From: Pseudomonas veronii
GTDB taxonomy: Bacteria > Pseudomonadota > Gammaproteobacteria > Pseudomonadales > Pseudomonadaceae
DNA: 64,000 bases
Assembly (NCBI RefSeq): GCF_001439695.1
Contig: NZ_JYLL01000016.1
Coordinates: forward strand, 62,001-126,000
Direction of reading: 5' to 3'
Below are positions 8,730 to 18,970 of the stretch, piece after piece (the stretch's first letter is position 1; each line of letters opens with the position of its first letter). The position numbers and the translations under genes are program-made. The notes under the pieces are model-generated. The model had not been told where the DNA came from, did no database searches, and saw only the letters and a program-made list of their open reading frames with translations.

Positions 8730-10448
8730 ATGAATTTAGCCATTGTTACCGCCTGCCCGAACGGCATGGTCACCAGTGTGCTGTGCGCCCGTTTGCTCGA
8801 CGCCGCCGCGCAGCGCCAGGGCTGGAGCACCAGCGTCGAAGTGGTGGACGTGCAGCGCCCGGAACGCCAGTTGTCCCAGGCCACGCTCGATGCTGCCGAG
8901 TGGGTGTTGCTGGTCAGCAGCACGCCGCTGGATATGCAGCGGTTTGTCGGCAAGCGTGTGTATCAGAGCACCCCGGCCCAGGCCTTGCAGGACGTCGAGG
9001 CGGTGTTGCGGCGTGGCGCCGAAGAGGCTCAGGTGTATGTCGCCAGCGAAGCCCCGGTGGCGGCCAAGCAAGCCCCGCGTATTGTCGCGATCACCGCCTG
9101 CCCGACCGGCGTGGCCCACACCTTCATGGCCGCCGAAGCGTTGCAGCAGACCGCCAAGCGCCTGGGCTATGACTTGCAGGTAGAAACCCAGGGTTCGGTC
9201 GGCGCGCGCACGCCGTTGAGCCCGCAAGCGATTGCCGAGGCGGATGTGGTGCTGCTGGCGGCGGATATCGAAGTCGCCACCGAGCGCTTCGCCGGCAAGA
9301 AGATCTACCGCTGCGGCACCGGCATCGCCCTCAAGCAAGCCGAAGCGACCCTCAACAAGGCCCTGGCCGAAGGCACCGTGGAAAGCGCGGCGAGCGGGGC
9401 GGTGGCTAAGTCGGAAAAAACCGGGGTCTACAAACACCTGCTGACCGGCGTGTCGTTCATGTTGCCGATGGTGGTGGCGGGCGGTCTGTTGATCGCCTTG
9501 TCGTTCGTGTTCGGCATCCATGCCTTTGAAGAAAAAGGCACCCTGGCGGCGGCGCTGAAAACCGTCGGCGACCAGGCCTTCATGCTCATGGTGCCGCTGC
9601 TCGCGGGCTATATCGCCTATTCGATTGCCGACCGCCCCGGCCTGGCCCCCGGCATGATCGGCGGCTTGCTGGCCGGGACGTTGGGCGCGGGCTTTATCGG
9701 CGGGATTATTGCCGGTTTCCTCGCCGGTTACTGCGTCAAGCTGATCACCGGCGCGGTGCGCCTGCCGCAAAGCCTGGAGCCGCTCAAGCCGATCCTGATC
9801 ATCCCGTTGCTGGCAAGCCTGTTCACGGGCCTGGCGATGATCTACCTGGTAGGCCCGCCGGTGGCGCGGCTGCTCACCGGGCTGACCGACTTCCTCAGCA
9901 CGATGGGCACCACCAATGCCGTGCTGCTCGGCATCCTGCTCGGCGGCATGATGTGCGTTGACCTGGGCGGGCCGATCAACAAGGCCGCGTATGCGTTCTC
10001 TGTCGGCTTGCTGGCGGCGTCCAGCGGTGCGCCGATGGCGGCGACCATGGCGGCCGGCATGGTGCCGCCGATCGGCATGGGCATCGCGACCTTCCTGGCC
10101 CGGCGCAAGTTTGCCCAGACCGAACGCGAGGCCGGCAAGGCCGCGATGATTCTGGGCCTGTGCTTTATCTCCGAAGGCGCGATCCCGTTTGCTGCCAAGG
10201 ACCCGCTGCGGGTGATCCCGGCCAGCATCGCCGGCGGCGCGTTGACCGGCGCGCTGTCGATGTACTTCGGCTGCAAACTGGCCGCACCCCACGGCGGCTT
10301 GTTTGTGCTGGTGATCCCGAATGCGATGAACCATGCGCTGCTGTACTTGCTGGCGATTGCCGCCGGTAGCGTGTTGACGGGGTTGGTGTATGCGCTGATC
10401 AAACGCCCGGAAGCGGTGGAACTGGCAGTCACACCCGCCCAAGCCTGA
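8730..10448 (+). CDS. fruA: Fructose-specific PTS permease EIIBC
   Basis: Inner-membrane fructose transporter that phosphorylates its substrate at C1 on entry. The N-terminus holds two IIB-type modules: a first, less typical copy (TACPNGMVTSVLCA), and a second with the active-site motif ITACPTGVAHTFMAAE. From about residue 235 the polytopic IIC domain contains many Gly-rich helices and ends in a short charged tail. I prefer the ATG at 8730 over the overlapping GTG at 8727 because AAGAGGG ends six bases before it. It completes fruBKA. Confidence 0.95.
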   Translation: MNLAIVTACPNGMVTSVLCARLLDAAAQRQGWSTSVEVVDVQRPERQLSQATLDAAEWVLLVSSTPLDMQRFVGKRVYQSTPAQALQDVEAVLRRGAEEAQVYVASEAPVAAKQAPRIVAITACPTGVAHTFMAAEALQQTAKRLGYDLQVETQGSVGARTPLSPQAIAEADVVLLAADIEVATERFAGKKIYRCGTGIALKQAEATLNKALAEGTVESAASGAVAKSEKTGVYKHLLTGVSFMLPMVVAGGLLIALSFVFGIHAFEEKGTLAAALKTVGDQAFMLMVPLLAGYIAYSIADRPGLAPGMIGGLLAGTLGAGFIGGIIAGFLAGYCVKLITGAVRLPQSLEPLKPILIIPLLASLFTGLAMIYLVGPPVARLLTGLTDFLSTMGTTNAVLLGILLGGMMCVDLGGPINKAAYAFSVGLLAASSGAPMAATMAAGMVPPIGMGIATFLARRKFAQTEREAGKAAMILGLCFISEGAIPFAAKDPLRVIPASIAGGALTGALSMYFGCKLAAPHGGLFVLVIPNAMNHALLYLLAIAAGSVLTGLVYALIKRPEAVELAVTPAQA

Positions 10449-10460
10449 CGCTGTGGAAAA

Positions 10461-10549
10461 TGTGGGAGGGGGCTTGCCCCCGATGGCGATGTGTCAGTCA
10501 CCCATGAATGGACTGACCCACCGCCATCGGGGGCAAGCCCCCTCCCACA
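10461..10549. repeat. REPIN-like element 1
   Basis: Two inverted REP arms (GTGGGAGGGGGCTTGCCCCC and its complement) flank a spacer with GTCAGT/ACTGAC arms. The element sits immediately downstream of fruA. It is nearly the same as the copies after phoD and upstream of the opu operon. It is a non-autonomous extragenic repeat typical of the P. fluorescens group. Confidence 0.92.
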
Positions 10550-10639
10550 TTAAGATCTGCGAGGCCTTGAAGGCGGTGTCATATCGGCTTCATCACCCTG
10601 TGCTCTAGTTGCCCTTTTGATACTCAAGAGGGCATCTGC

Positions 10640-12181
10640 ATGAGCCATTTCGATCTCGGCCGTCGCCGCGTGATGCAAGCCGTCGGCGCGGGCCTGTTGC
10701 TGCCGGGGCTGGCACCGGCGGTGATTGCGTCGGTGAAGGACCGGCCGCAACTCACCGATGGCGTGCAGTCCGGCGACCTGCTCGGCGACCGCGCGATGAT
10801 CTGGAGCCGCAGCGACCGCCCGGCGCGGATGGTGGTGGAATGGGACACCCGCAGTGTGTTCAGTAACCCACGCCGATTCGTCTCGCCGCTGGCCGACAAC
10901 CGCAGCGACTTTACCGCCCGCGTCGAACTCACCGGCCTGCCCGCCGACCAGGCGATTTTCTACCGCGTGCATTTCGAAGACGCCCAGACCGGCGTCGCCA
11001 GCGAGCCCTGGTTCGGCCACCTGCGCAGCGTGCCGCAACAGCGTCGCGATATTCGTTTTGTGTGGAGCGGCGACACCGTCGGCCAAGGCTTCGGCATCAA
11101 CCCGGACATCGGCGGCATGCGGATCTACGAAGCCATGCGTCTGCGCCTGCCGGACTTTTTTATCCACAGCGGCGACACCATCTACGCCGACGGCCCGGTG
11201 CCGGCGCAACTGACCACCGAAGGCGGGCGCATCTGGCGCAACATCACCACCGAGGCCAAGAGCAAAGTCGCTGAAACCCTCGATGAGTATCGCGGCAATT
11301 ACCGCTACAACCTGCTGGATGAAAACGTGCGGCGCTTTAACGCCGAAGTACCGCAGATCTGGCAGTGGGACGACCACGAAGTGGTGAACAACTGGTCGCC
11401 GAGCAAGCAGCTCGATGAGCGTTACCAGACCAAGGACATCAACACCCTGGTCGGTCATGCGCGTCAGGCCTGGCTGGAATATTCACCCATGCGTCGGCAA
11501 AGCGCCGACGGCGGCGGGCGGATTTATCGCAAGCTCAGTTATGGCCCGCTGCTGGATGTGTTCGTGCTCGACATGCGCAGCTATCGCGGGCCCAACGATG
11601 ACAACCTGGGCGGCGCCAAACCCTTCCTCGGCCGAGAGCAACTGGACTGGCTCAAGCGCGAACTCCAGACGTCCCAGGCCCAATGGAAGGTGATCGCCGC
11701 CGACATGCCGATCGGCCTCGGCGTGCCCGACGGCGAAGTCAGCCCGGGCGTACCGCGCTGGGAAGCGATCGCCAACAACGACCCCGGCCCGGCGCAAGGG
11801 CGCGAGTTGGAAATCGCCGAGCTGCTCGGGTTTCTGCGCGCGCAGCAGGTGCGCAACCATGTGTGGTTGACGGCGGATGTGCATTACTGCGCGGTGCATC
11901 ACTACCACCCGGATCGGGCGGCGTTCCAGGACTTCGAGCCGTTCTGGGAGTTTGTCGCGGGGCCGTTGAATGCGGGGAGCTTCGGGCCCAATCCGCTGGA
12001 TAAAACCTTTGGTCCGCAGGTGGTGTTCGAGAAAGCACCGCCGGCGCAGAACACCTCGCCGTTTGCCGGTTTCCAGTTTTTCGGCGAAGTGCAGATCGAT
12101 GGGCAGACGGCGGAGTTGACGGTGATGCTGCGTGATCTGGATGGGGTTTCAGTGTTCGAGCAAAAGCTGCAACCGGTCTGA
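10640..12181 (+). CDS. phoD: Tat-exported PhoD-type alkaline phosphatase
   Basis: 513-residue phosphodiesterase/phosphatase of the PhoD family. It begins with a twin-arginine signal (GRRRVMQAVGAGLLLPGLAP), implying folded export to the periplasm. An N-terminal beta-sandwich domain is followed by the catalytic domain with SGDTIYADGP, QWDDHEVVNNW and a C-terminal ADVHYCAVHHYHP cluster, which supply the Fe/Ca ligands known in the family. It hydrolyses phosphate esters, especially diesters. It stands alone between two REPINs. No Pho box was identified. Confidence 0.92.
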   Translation: MSHFDLGRRRVMQAVGAGLLLPGLAPAVIASVKDRPQLTDGVQSGDLLGDRAMIWSRSDRPARMVVEWDTRSVFSNPRRFVSPLADNRSDFTARVELTGLPADQAIFYRVHFEDAQTGVASEPWFGHLRSVPQQRRDIRFVWSGDTVGQGFGINPDIGGMRIYEAMRLRLPDFFIHSGDTIYADGPVPAQLTTEGGRIWRNITTEAKSKVAETLDEYRGNYRYNLLDENVRRFNAEVPQIWQWDDHEVVNNWSPSKQLDERYQTKDINTLVGHARQAWLEYSPMRRQSADGGGRIYRKLSYGPLLDVFVLDMRSYRGPNDDNLGGAKPFLGREQLDWLKRELQTSQAQWKVIAADMPIGLGVPDGEVSPGVPRWEAIANNDPGPAQGRELEIAELLGFLRAQQVRNHVWLTADVHYCAVHHYHPDRAAFQDFEPFWEFVAGPLNAGSFGPNPLDKTFGPQVVFEKAPPAQNTSPFAGFQFFGEVQIDGQTAELTVMLRDLDGVSVFEQKLQPV

Positions 12182-12224
12182 TTGAGGGTGCAGTCAAAAA
12201 CTGACTTGGAATACAGTCAAAAAC

Positions 12225-12313
12225 TGTGGGAGGGGGCTTGCCCCCGATAGCGGTGTGTCAGTAACCCATGAGTTGACTGATCCACCGCCATCGGGGGCAA
12301 GCCCCCTCCCACA
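12225..12313. repeat. REPIN-like element 2
   Basis: Same architecture as the copy after fruA: GTGGGAGGGGGCTTGCCCCC arms in inverted orientation around a short loop with GTCAGT/ACTGAT. It lies between the convergent ends of phoD and the flavoprotein reductase gene. Confidence 0.92.
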
Positions 12314-12338
12314 TAGGTTCTTCAGTGGTTAGAGGATC

Positions 12339-14864
12339 TCAGTAGACATCGCGGCGATAGCGGCCCTGTTCGATCAAGCGCTCCACCGCCTCACTGCCCA
12401 GCACCTCATGCAGCACCTGATCCACTCCTGCGGCCATCCCCTGCAAACTGCCGCACACGTAAATCGCCGCGCCGTCCGCCAGCCATCGACGCAACACGTC
12501 CGCCGATTCGCGCAGGCGGTCCTGCACGTAGATCTTTTCCTCCTGGTCGCGGGAAAACGCCAGGTCCAGCAGCGCCAGGTCACCGCTGGCCAGCCAGCCT
12601 TGCAGTTCGTCCTGGCACAGGTAGTCGTGGGCGATAGTGCGTTCGCCGAACAACAGCCAGTTGTGCTGCTGGCCGTCGGCAATGCGTGCCTTGAGCAAGC
12701 TGCGCAAACCGGCCAGGCCAGTGCCGTTGCCCAGCAGGATCAACGGCGCAGGCGCGTCCGGCAGGTGGAAAGCGCTGTTGCGGCGCAGGCGCAGGCTGAT
12801 GCTCGAGCCGAGGGCCGCGTGTTCGGTCAGCCAGCCCGAGCCAAGGCCGAGGGTGCCGTCCGGATGACGTTCCTGGCGCACGATCAACTCCAGCACGCCG
12901 TCGCTGGGAATCGAGGCGATGGAGTATTCGCGCATGCCCAGGGGCGCCAGCGCGTTCACCAGCGCCTGGGCATGCAGGCCCACCAGATGGGCGCGGTTGT
13001 CCGGCAATTGGCGGGTGGCCAGGGCCTGGTCGAGGGTGTGGGCCAGGCCGTCGATCAGCACGCTCTCGCTGCCGGCCAGGCCCAGGCCCCCGAGGAACTG
13101 CGCGATGGCCCGGCTGCCGTTGCGCGGCAGGATTTCCACCAGGTCGCCGGCCGTCCAGCGTTGCCCTGACGGCGCGCTCAGCTCCAGCAGGTACACAGCC
13201 GAACCGACACTGCCAGGGTTGAGCAAGGTGCGTTGGTTCAAGCTGCAGTTTTCATACTGTGCGCTCGGCCACGCCGCTGTCGGTGCGTGCCCGGTGAGTT
13301 GCCCCAGCTGTTGTTGCCAGTGCTGCAGGGCATGGGTGTCGCCGCTGTCGACTTCCACGGGGGCGAACAACGGGGTGCCGCCCTGGTTGGTCAGCCAGAA
13401 GTGCAGGCGCCGCGCAAAGCCGCAGAAGTGCTGGTACTGGCGATCGCCGAGGGCCAGTACCGAGTAGTTCAAGCCTTTGAGGGACAGGTCCTGCCCGAGC
13501 ACGCTGCGCTCGAAGCCACGGGCGCTGTCGGGGGCTTCGCCGTCGCCGAAGGTGCTGACCACGAACAGCGCATTTTCTGATTGGCGCAGTTGGTCCTGGC
13601 TGACGCTGCCCAGCGGCTGCACGTTCACTGGCAAGCCCGCGGCCTGCAGTTGCCCGGCGGTCTGCCAGGCCAGTTGTTCGGCAAAACCGCTCTGGCTGGC
13701 GAAGCCGATCAGCCAGGCCGGCGCATGGCTGTGATTGGCGCTGAGGCGCTCGCGGGCATCGCGTACCTGGCGCTTTTTACGGCGACGGTCGAGGTACAGC
13801 AGCCAGCCGGTGATGAAGAACAACGGCATGCACAGCGCGCTGATGGTGAGGATGATCCGCCCCACCAGGCCGAAGTAACTGCCGGTGTGCAGCGCGTAGA
13901 GGCTGGTCAGCAATTGAGCCTTGAGGCTCTTGCTGGCGTAGCGCTCGTGGGATTTCACCGCGCCGGTGGCCGGGTCCAGGTTGATCTGGTTCAGCGCGCG
14001 GTCGTGGGGCGAGTTTTTCAGCAGGTAAAACACCGTGGCCGGCTGCCCGGCGACTGCCGGCATGCGGATGTTGTAGGCACTCAAGTCGGGGCCGGCGCTG
14101 CTGTAGATGCTGCTCCAGATCGCCGCGTAGTTGGCCTCCGGCGTCGGGCCCGCGGGCGGTGGGCCGCGTTTGCGCATCCGTTCGTTCTGCGGGGCGTCGG
14201 ACAGCAGCTTGTTCAGGCCCTGGTTGTACCACTCGTAGGACCACGACAGGCCGGTCAGCGCCGCCAACAGATAGAACAACAGGCACCAGGTGCCGAACAC
14301 CGAGTGCAAGTCCCAATTGAAGCTGCGACCTTTTTTGCGCCAGTCCAGGGTCAGCCACACGCGCCAGTTCGCCACCTGGCGCGGCCAGCGCAGGTACAGG
14401 CCGGACAGGCAGAAGAACAGCAGGATCAGCGTGCAGGCCCCGGTGATTTGCCGGCCGGTGTCGCCCATGGCCAGGAAACGGTGCAGTTGCAGGAGAAACC
14501 CGAACACGTCCTGGCCGACGGCGTCGCCCATGTAGTCGCCGGTGTAGGGGTCGAAGTAACGCATCTGGCCGCGCCGTTCACCCGGCGGCGGGGTGAAGAA
14601 CACGCGTGCGGCGGTGCCGCTGTCGGTTTCCACCCACAGCATCGACACGCGCTTGCCTTCGCTGGCTTCGAGCTTGCGCACTAGTTCGGCGGGCGGCAGT
14701 ACCCCGGCGTCGCGTTTTGCCACGCTCAGCACGCTGGGGTTGAGCGCGCGCAGTATTTCATCCTGGAACGACACCGCCGCCCCGGTGATCCCCATCAAGG
14801 CCAGCACCAGCCCGGCAGTGATGCCGAAGAACCAGTGCAACTGGAACAGGGTTTTCTTCAACAC
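12339..14864 (-). CDS. PepSY membrane reductase fused to flavodoxin/NADPH reductase (PiuB-like)
   Basis: 841-residue fusion. The N-terminal ~370 residues form a PepSY-type membrane domain ([20 protein letters not shown], later LYLRWP and further helices). A flavodoxin-like domain (about 385-520; [32 protein letters not shown]) follows. An FAD/NADPH ferredoxin-reductase module ends with [17 protein letters not shown] and [14 protein letters not shown]. This suggests electron transfer from NADPH across the inner membrane, plausibly to reduce ferric siderophores in the periplasm. It follows the TonB receptor gene on the same strand, and a homologue occupies the same place beside piuA in P. aeruginosa. 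The reductase role is inferred. Confidence 0.85.
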   Translation of the reverse strand: MLKKTLFQLHWFFGITAGLVLALMGITGAAVSFQDEILRALNPSVLSVAKRDAGVLPPAELVRKLEASEGKRVSMLWVETDSGTAARVFFTPPPGERRGQMRYFDPYTGDYMGDAVGQDVFGFLLQLHRFLAMGDTGRQITGACTLILLFFCLSGLYLRWPRQVANWRVWLTLDWRKKGRSFNWDLHSVFGTWCLLFYLLAALTGLSWSYEWYNQGLNKLLSDAPQNERMRKRGPPPAGPTPEANYAAIWSSIYSSAGPDLSAYNIRMPAVAGQPATVFYLLKNSPHDRALNQINLDPATGAVKSHERYASKSLKAQLLTSLYALHTGSYFGLVGRIILTISALCMPLFFITGWLLYLDRRRKKRQVRDARERLSANHSHAPAWLIGFASQSGFAEQLAWQTAGQLQAAGLPVNVQPLGSVSQDQLRQSENALFVVSTFGDGEAPDSARGFERSVLGQDLSLKGLNYSVLALGDRQYQHFCGFARRLHFWLTNQGGTPLFAPVEVDSGDTHALQHWQQQLGQLTGHAPTAAWPSAQYENCSLNQRTLLNPGSVGSAVYLLELSAPSGQRWTAGDLVEILPRNGSRAIAQFLGGLGLAGSESVLIDGLAHTLDQALATRQLPDNRAHLVGLHAQALVNALAPLGMREYSIASIPSDGVLELIVRQERHPDGTLGLGSGWLTEHAALGSSISLRLRRNSAFHLPDAPAPLILLGNGTGLAGLRSLLKARIADGQQHNWLLFGERTIAHDYLCQDELQGWLASGDLALLDLAFSRDQEEKIYVQDRLRESADVLRRWLADGAAIYVCGSLQGMAAGVDQVLHEVLGSEAVERLIEQGRYRRDVY

Positions 14865-14952
14865 GTCGGACCGCCTCGCTCATCTGGATATCTGTATCAC
14901 GGCGCGCATTATGCCGTGGGTTGTCGAGAAACTTTGTTGTTTAACACGCAAA

Positions 14953-14978
14953 AGCCCCACGCATCGATGCGTGGGGCT
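14953..14978 (-). terminator. Terminator of the TonB receptor gene
   Basis: Perfect 12-bp stem (AGCCCCACGCAT / ATGCGTGGGGCT) with a two-base loop. Read on the minus strand it is followed by TTTTG. It lies about 20 bases past the receptor stop codon, so it may separate the receptor from, or attenuate into, the downstream reductase gene. Confidence 0.8.
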
Positions 14979-14998
14979 GTTGGCTGCGGGTTGACCGT

Positions 14999-17284
14999 TT
15001 AGAAGTGGAAGCTGGTGGTCAACAGTGCGGTGCGCCCGGCCGCCTGGTTGGCGAAGTGGGTCGAGAAGGCCTTGTCGTAGTAGGTTTTGTCGGTCAGGTT
15101 CTGCACGTTCAGTTGCAGGTCGACGTTCTTGGTCAGCTTGTAGCTGGCCATGGCGTCGTAGCGCGTGTAGGACGGTACATACACGGTGTTGCCGGCATCG
15201 CCGTAGACCTCGTCGACATAGAACGCACCGCCGCCGATGGTCAGCTTCGACGTGATGTCGTAGGTGGTCCACAGGCTGAAGGTGTTCTTCGGCGTATTGG
15301 GCATTTGGTTGCCCTCGCTGGAGCCGGCGCTGAGCACCCCGTTGCGCCCGTTGCGTCCGGATTTGACCAGCTCGCTGTCGAGGTAGCTGTAGCCGGCGAA
15401 CACTTGCCATTGATCCGTGAGTTTGCCGCTGGCCGAGAGTTCGAGGCCATCGACGCGGGATTCACCGGCGTTCTCGTAGGTCAGGGCATCCACCAGAATG
15501 CGCGTGTTCTTCTTCTCGGTGCGGAACACGGCAGCCGTCAGCGAAAGGCGGTCGTGGAACAGATCCCACTTGGTGCCCAGCTCGTAGTTGACGGTTTCTT
15601 CCGGTTGCAGGTCGCTGGTGGCGGCGCCGGCGGACAGTGGGTTGCCGTCGGAGCCTTCACCGACCAGACCACCGGCCGGCGTGGCCGAGGTAGCGTAGGA
15701 CGCATAGATGCTGGCGTTCTCCACCGGCTTCCAGACCAGGCCGGCCTGCCAGTTGAAGAACTGGCTGTCGTCTTTGATCTTGGTACGCCCGGTGGTGGCG
15801 TTGGTGTTGGCCTCGGTGTCGAAGGTGTCGTAGCGCAGGCCGACGTTCAGCAGCCATTTCGGGTCCAGTTCGATGGTGTCGAACACGTAGGCGCCGCGGC
15901 TGGTGGCTTTGGTGTTGGTGCCGTTGTAGTTGCGCGCGATGCTGCCGGTCCAGGCGTCGTCCGGGTTCGGGTTGCTCAGCGAGGTGCATTGGCCGCCCAG
16001 GCTGCCTTTGGCCACGGTGCAGACCGGGTTGGCGTTGGGGCTGATGGTGTAGCTGCTGACACGGGTTTCTTCGCCGGTGAACTCGAGGCCGGTGGAGTAG
16101 GTGTGCTTGAAACCCAGCGCGTGGAAGTTGCCGAACAGATCGGTCTGGTTGGTGGTGGTCTCGGTGGTCGACACGCGGCTGTTGGCGCGGCGCCACACAG
16201 TACCGAACTTGTTGACGTTGAGTTTGCTGTCGTCCGGTTGCGTGAGGATATAGTCCTGGCCGGTGTTGCCATGGCGCAGGGTGTTTTTCAGCGTCATGTT
16301 GTCGTTCAGGTCGTGTTCGACGGAGACCGTGCTGATATCGGCGCGGGTCTTGCGGAAGTCGCGACTCTTCAGGCCGTAGAAGTTATTGCTGTCGCCGCCG
16401 TCGTTGGGTTTGTCGTGTACGTGGGCGGTGGCGGTCGCGGAGCCGTAACCGTAGGGGATCCCCGAATCCGGCAGGTCGTCGCTTTCCATGTGGTAGTAGC
16501 TGACGTTGACGCGGGTCGGCGTGCCCAGGCCAAAGGTCAGCGACGGCGCCACGCCCCAGCGGTCGTAATTCACCGCGTCGCGGCCGGCGACGTTTTGTTC
16601 GTGGCTCATCAGGTTCAGGCGGAACGCGGCGCTGTCGTCGAGGAATTGGCGGTTGACGTCGAGCACGTAGCGGCGGGTCTGGTCGGAGCCGTAGGTGAAG
16701 CCGCCGTTGGTGAAGTCGCGCGCCTGGGGTGTCTTGCTCACCAGGTTGAGGCTGCCGCCGGCCGAGCCACGCCCGCCGAACGAAGAGTTCGGGCCTTTGC
16801 TGACTTCGATCGATTCGATGTCGAAGATCTCACGGCTCTGGCCGCCGGTATCGCGCACGCCGTCCAGGTAGGTGTCGCCCTGGGCGTCAAAACCGCGGAT
16901 GAACGGGCGGTCGCCCTGGGGGTTGCCACCTTCACCGGCGCCGAAGGTAATGCCGGGCACGGTGCGCAAGGCATCCTGCAACGAGGTGGCGGCGGTGTCC
17001 TTGAGCACTTGCTGGGGCACCACGGTGACCGAGCGCGGCGTGTCCACCAGCGGCGCGGTGTACTTTTGCGAAGAGGCTTTTTCGACCTGATAGGAGGTGG
17101 CGTCCTGTGCTTCCCCGGTGATGCTGGTGGCGCCCAGGGAGATGCTGTTGCGCTGGCCTTTCTGTTCGGTGTCGTCGGCCGCTTGCGCCAGATGGGCGAC
17201 AGAGCTGGCGCCGAGTGCAACGCCGATGGCCGAAGCCAGCAGGCGTGGTGAACTGGCAGGTGTTTTTATGCAAGTGCGCGACAT
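14999..17284 (-). CDS. piuA: TonB-dependent siderophore receptor (PiuA-like)
   Basis: Outer-membrane ferric-siderophore receptor of 761 residues. After a signal peptide (about 35 residues, ending near VAHLAQA) come a plug domain (RSVTVVPQQVLKDTAATSLQ, then GRGSAGGSLNLVSKTP) and a 22-strand-type barrel ending in the canonical aromatic LLTTSFHF. I prefer the ATG at 17284, preceded by AAGGA, to an in-frame ATG 63 bases upstream. The adjoining PiuC gene and reductase support a catecholate-type receptor of the PiuA/Fiu group. The ligand is not proven. Confidence 0.88.
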   Translation of the reverse strand: MSRTCIKTPASSPRLLASAIGVALGASSVAHLAQAADDTEQKGQRNSISLGATSITGEAQDATSYQVEKASSQKYTAPLVDTPRSVTVVPQQVLKDTAATSLQDALRTVPGITFGAGEGGNPQGDRPFIRGFDAQGDTYLDGVRDTGGQSREIFDIESIEVSKGPNSSFGGRGSAGGSLNLVSKTPQARDFTNGGFTYGSDQTRRYVLDVNRQFLDDSAAFRLNLMSHEQNVAGRDAVNYDRWGVAPSLTFGLGTPTRVNVSYYHMESDDLPDSGIPYGYGSATATAHVHDKPNDGGDSNNFYGLKSRDFRKTRADISTVSVEHDLNDNMTLKNTLRHGNTGQDYILTQPDDSKLNVNKFGTVWRRANSRVSTTETTTNQTDLFGNFHALGFKHTYSTGLEFTGEETRVSSYTISPNANPVCTVAKGSLGGQCTSLSNPNPDDAWTGSIARNYNGTNTKATSRGAYVFDTIELDPKWLLNVGLRYDTFDTEANTNATTGRTKIKDDSQFFNWQAGLVWKPVENASIYASYATSATPAGGLVGEGSDGNPLSAGAATSDLQPEETVNYELGTKWDLFHDRLSLTAAVFRTEKKNTRILVDALTYENAGESRVDGLELSASGKLTDQWQVFAGYSYLDSELVKSGRNGRNGVLSAGSSEGNQMPNTPKNTFSLWTTYDITSKLTIGGGAFYVDEVYGDAGNTVYVPSYTRYDAMASYKLTKNVDLQLNVQNLTDKTYYDKAFSTHFANQAAGRTALLTTSFHF

Positions 17285-17488
17285 GACGTGTCCTTTCCCC
17301 AAGGATGTGAGGCCGCGGAATATAGGCTGAACAAGACTTTGTATCAATTGCGACTTATTGCTATTCGTGGCTAATTTACATTCTTTACACTTTTTCCTTA
17401 CGGTTTTTACGATCTCGTTCGTCTTCGGGTTTTACAGAGAGGATAAGAATCAATACCATTAACGTCTTTCCGCTCTCAGGTAGTGCTC
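17285..17488. promoter_or_regulatory. Divergent promoter region, receptor / piuC
   Basis: AT-rich intergenic stretch between two divergent iron genes. Around 17,346-17,372 the minus strand reads as repeated hexamers of the AATAGCAATAAG type, a weak resemblance to a Fur box. No exact consensus is visible, so Fur control is expected from the genes more than shown by the site. Confidence 0.35.
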
Positions 17489-18169
17489 ATGTTGCTGCAT
17501 ATTCCCGGCCTGTTCTCTCGTGAGGAAGTGCAGCGCATTCGCCAAGCCCTGGAAACCGCCGACTGGGCCGACGGTAGAATCACCGCCGGGCACCAGTCCG
17601 CCAAGGCCAAGCACAACCTGCAATTGCCCGAAGGCCACCCGCTGGCCAAGGAAATCGGTACGGCGATGCTGGAGCGGTTGTGGCAAAACCCGTTGTTTAT
17701 GTCGGCGGCGTTACCGCACAAAGTCTTCCCGCCGCTGCTCAACTGCTACACGGCCGGGGGCAGTTTCGACTTTCATATCGACAATGCCGTGCGCCAGCCC
17801 AAGGGCAGCCAGGAGCGGGTGCGTACCGATCTGTCGTCCACGCTGTTCTTCAGCGACCCGGAGGACTATGACGGCGGCGAACTGGAGATCCAGGACACCT
17901 TCGGCGTGCAACGGGTCAAGCTGCCCGCCGGCGATATGGTGCTGTACCCCGGCTCCAGCCTGCATAAAGTCAACGCCGTGACCCGTGGTGCGCGCTACGC
18001 CTCGTTTTTCTGGACCCAAAGCCTGGTGCGCGAAGACAGCCAGCGCACCCTGCTGTTCGAGATGGACGGTGCGATCCAGCAACTGACCGCGGCGGTCCCG
18101 GACCACCCGGCGTTGATCCAGCTCACCGGCACTTACCACAACCTGTTGCGTCGCTGGGTCGAGGTCTGA
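17489..18169 (+). CDS. piuC: Fe(II)/2-oxoglutarate-dependent hydroxylase PiuC
   Basis: 226-residue cytoplasmic dioxygenase of the PiuC/YbiX family. The facial triad is visible: His96-x-Asp98 (FHIDNA) and His159 (SSLHKV), with the 2-oxoglutarate Arg in the following TRGARYASF. The family accompanies siderophore receptors of the PiuA/Fiu group and is iron-regulated; its exact substrate is unsettled. The ATG at 17489 gives the usual length; a GTG six bases upstream is possible. The next gene begins two bases after its stop. Confidence 0.92.
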   Translation: MLLHIPGLFSREEVQRIRQALETADWADGRITAGHQSAKAKHNLQLPEGHPLAKEIGTAMLERLWQNPLFMSAALPHKVFPPLLNCYTAGGSFDFHIDNAVRQPKGSQERVRTDLSSTLFFSDPEDYDGGELEIQDTFGVQRVKLPAGDMVLYPGSSLHKVNAVTRGARYASFFWTQSLVREDSQRTLLFEMDGAIQQLTAAVPDHPALIQLTGTYHNLLRRWVEV

Positions 18170-18171
18170 GC

Positions 18172-18921
18172 ATGGGCTTTTTATTGCGCCGTGAAGAAGT
18201 GCTCAACGTCGAGCAGTTGCAGCGCATGCTCGACGACTCGCCAGTGCGCGCGGCCCAGGCGATCCTGATCGCGGCCAGGGAGGGCGTGGCGGATGCCCAG
18301 GCCTTGCTCGGGCAGATCCTGCTGGAAGGGCGCGGCATCGAGCGCGATGAAGCGCTGGCACTGCGCTGGTTCCAGATCGCGGCGCAGGGCGGGCACCTGA
18401 TGGCGCGCAATATGCTGGGGCGTTGCCGCGAGCATGGCTGGGGCTGCGTCGCCGACGAAGCGGCGGCGGCGCGGGACTATCGGCTGGCGGCCGAAGCCGG
18501 GTTGGACTGGGGGCAATACAACTACGCCAACCTGCTGGCCACCGGTCGCGGTGTCGCCGAGGACCAGGCGCACGCGCTGAGGTGCTATCGCCAGGCGGCG
18601 GAGCAGGGCCACGCCAAGTCGATGAACCTGTTGGGGCGCTATCTGGAAGAGGGTCGGTTTTGCCCGAGGGATCCGGACGCTGCCGTGGCGTGGTATCGAC
18701 GCTCAGCCGAAGCCGGGGATTTCCGTGGGCAGTTCAGTTACGCGGCGGTACTGGCCGACAGCGGCCAGATCGAGGCGGCGCTGGCATGGTTGCGCAAGGC
18801 CTTGGCCGGCGGCAATCTGAAGTTTTTGCGGGTGGCGCACAAGGCGCTGGCGCAGGCGAATGATCCGCGGATTCGGGCGATGGCCGATGCCTATGAGCAA
18901 CATGCCATGACCTGTTTCTGA
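18172..18921 (+). CDS. Sel1-repeat protein
   Basis: 249-residue protein made largely of Sel1-type helical repeats. Recurring units such as AQALLGQILLEGRGIERDEA, YNYANLLATGRGVAEDQAHA and SMNLLGRYLEEGRF show the Gly/Ala spacing of the family. Such solenoids act as protein-interaction scaffolds. It starts two bases after piuC, so they form an operon, and a homologue sits beside piuC in P. aeruginosa. A strong terminator follows. Confidence 0.88.
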   Translation: MGFLLRREEVLNVEQLQRMLDDSPVRAAQAILIAAREGVADAQALLGQILLEGRGIERDEALALRWFQIAAQGGHLMARNMLGRCREHGWGCVADEAAAARDYRLAAEAGLDWGQYNYANLLATGRGVAEDQAHALRCYRQAAEQGHAKSMNLLGRYLEEGRFCPRDPDAAVAWYRRSAEAGDFRGQFSYAAVLADSGQIEAALAWLRKALAGGNLKFLRVAHKALAQANDPRIRAMADAYEQHAMTCF

Positions 18922-18927
18922 GCGATA

Positions 18928-18957
18928 AAAAAACCCATGACAGGTCATGGGTTTTTT
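18928..18957. terminator. Bidirectional terminator between Sel1 gene and speC
   Basis: AAAAAACCCATGAC with its inverse GTCATGGGTTTTTT around a two-base loop. A T-run ends the stem on either strand, so it can terminate both convergent transcripts. Confidence 0.9.
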
Positions 18958-18970
18958 GTTCGCCGGCGTC

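Noticed and set aside
15005-17251. 748-codon open frame antisense to the TonB receptor
   Set aside because: Val/Gly/Ala-rich, no domains; the receptor on the minus strand has full signatures.
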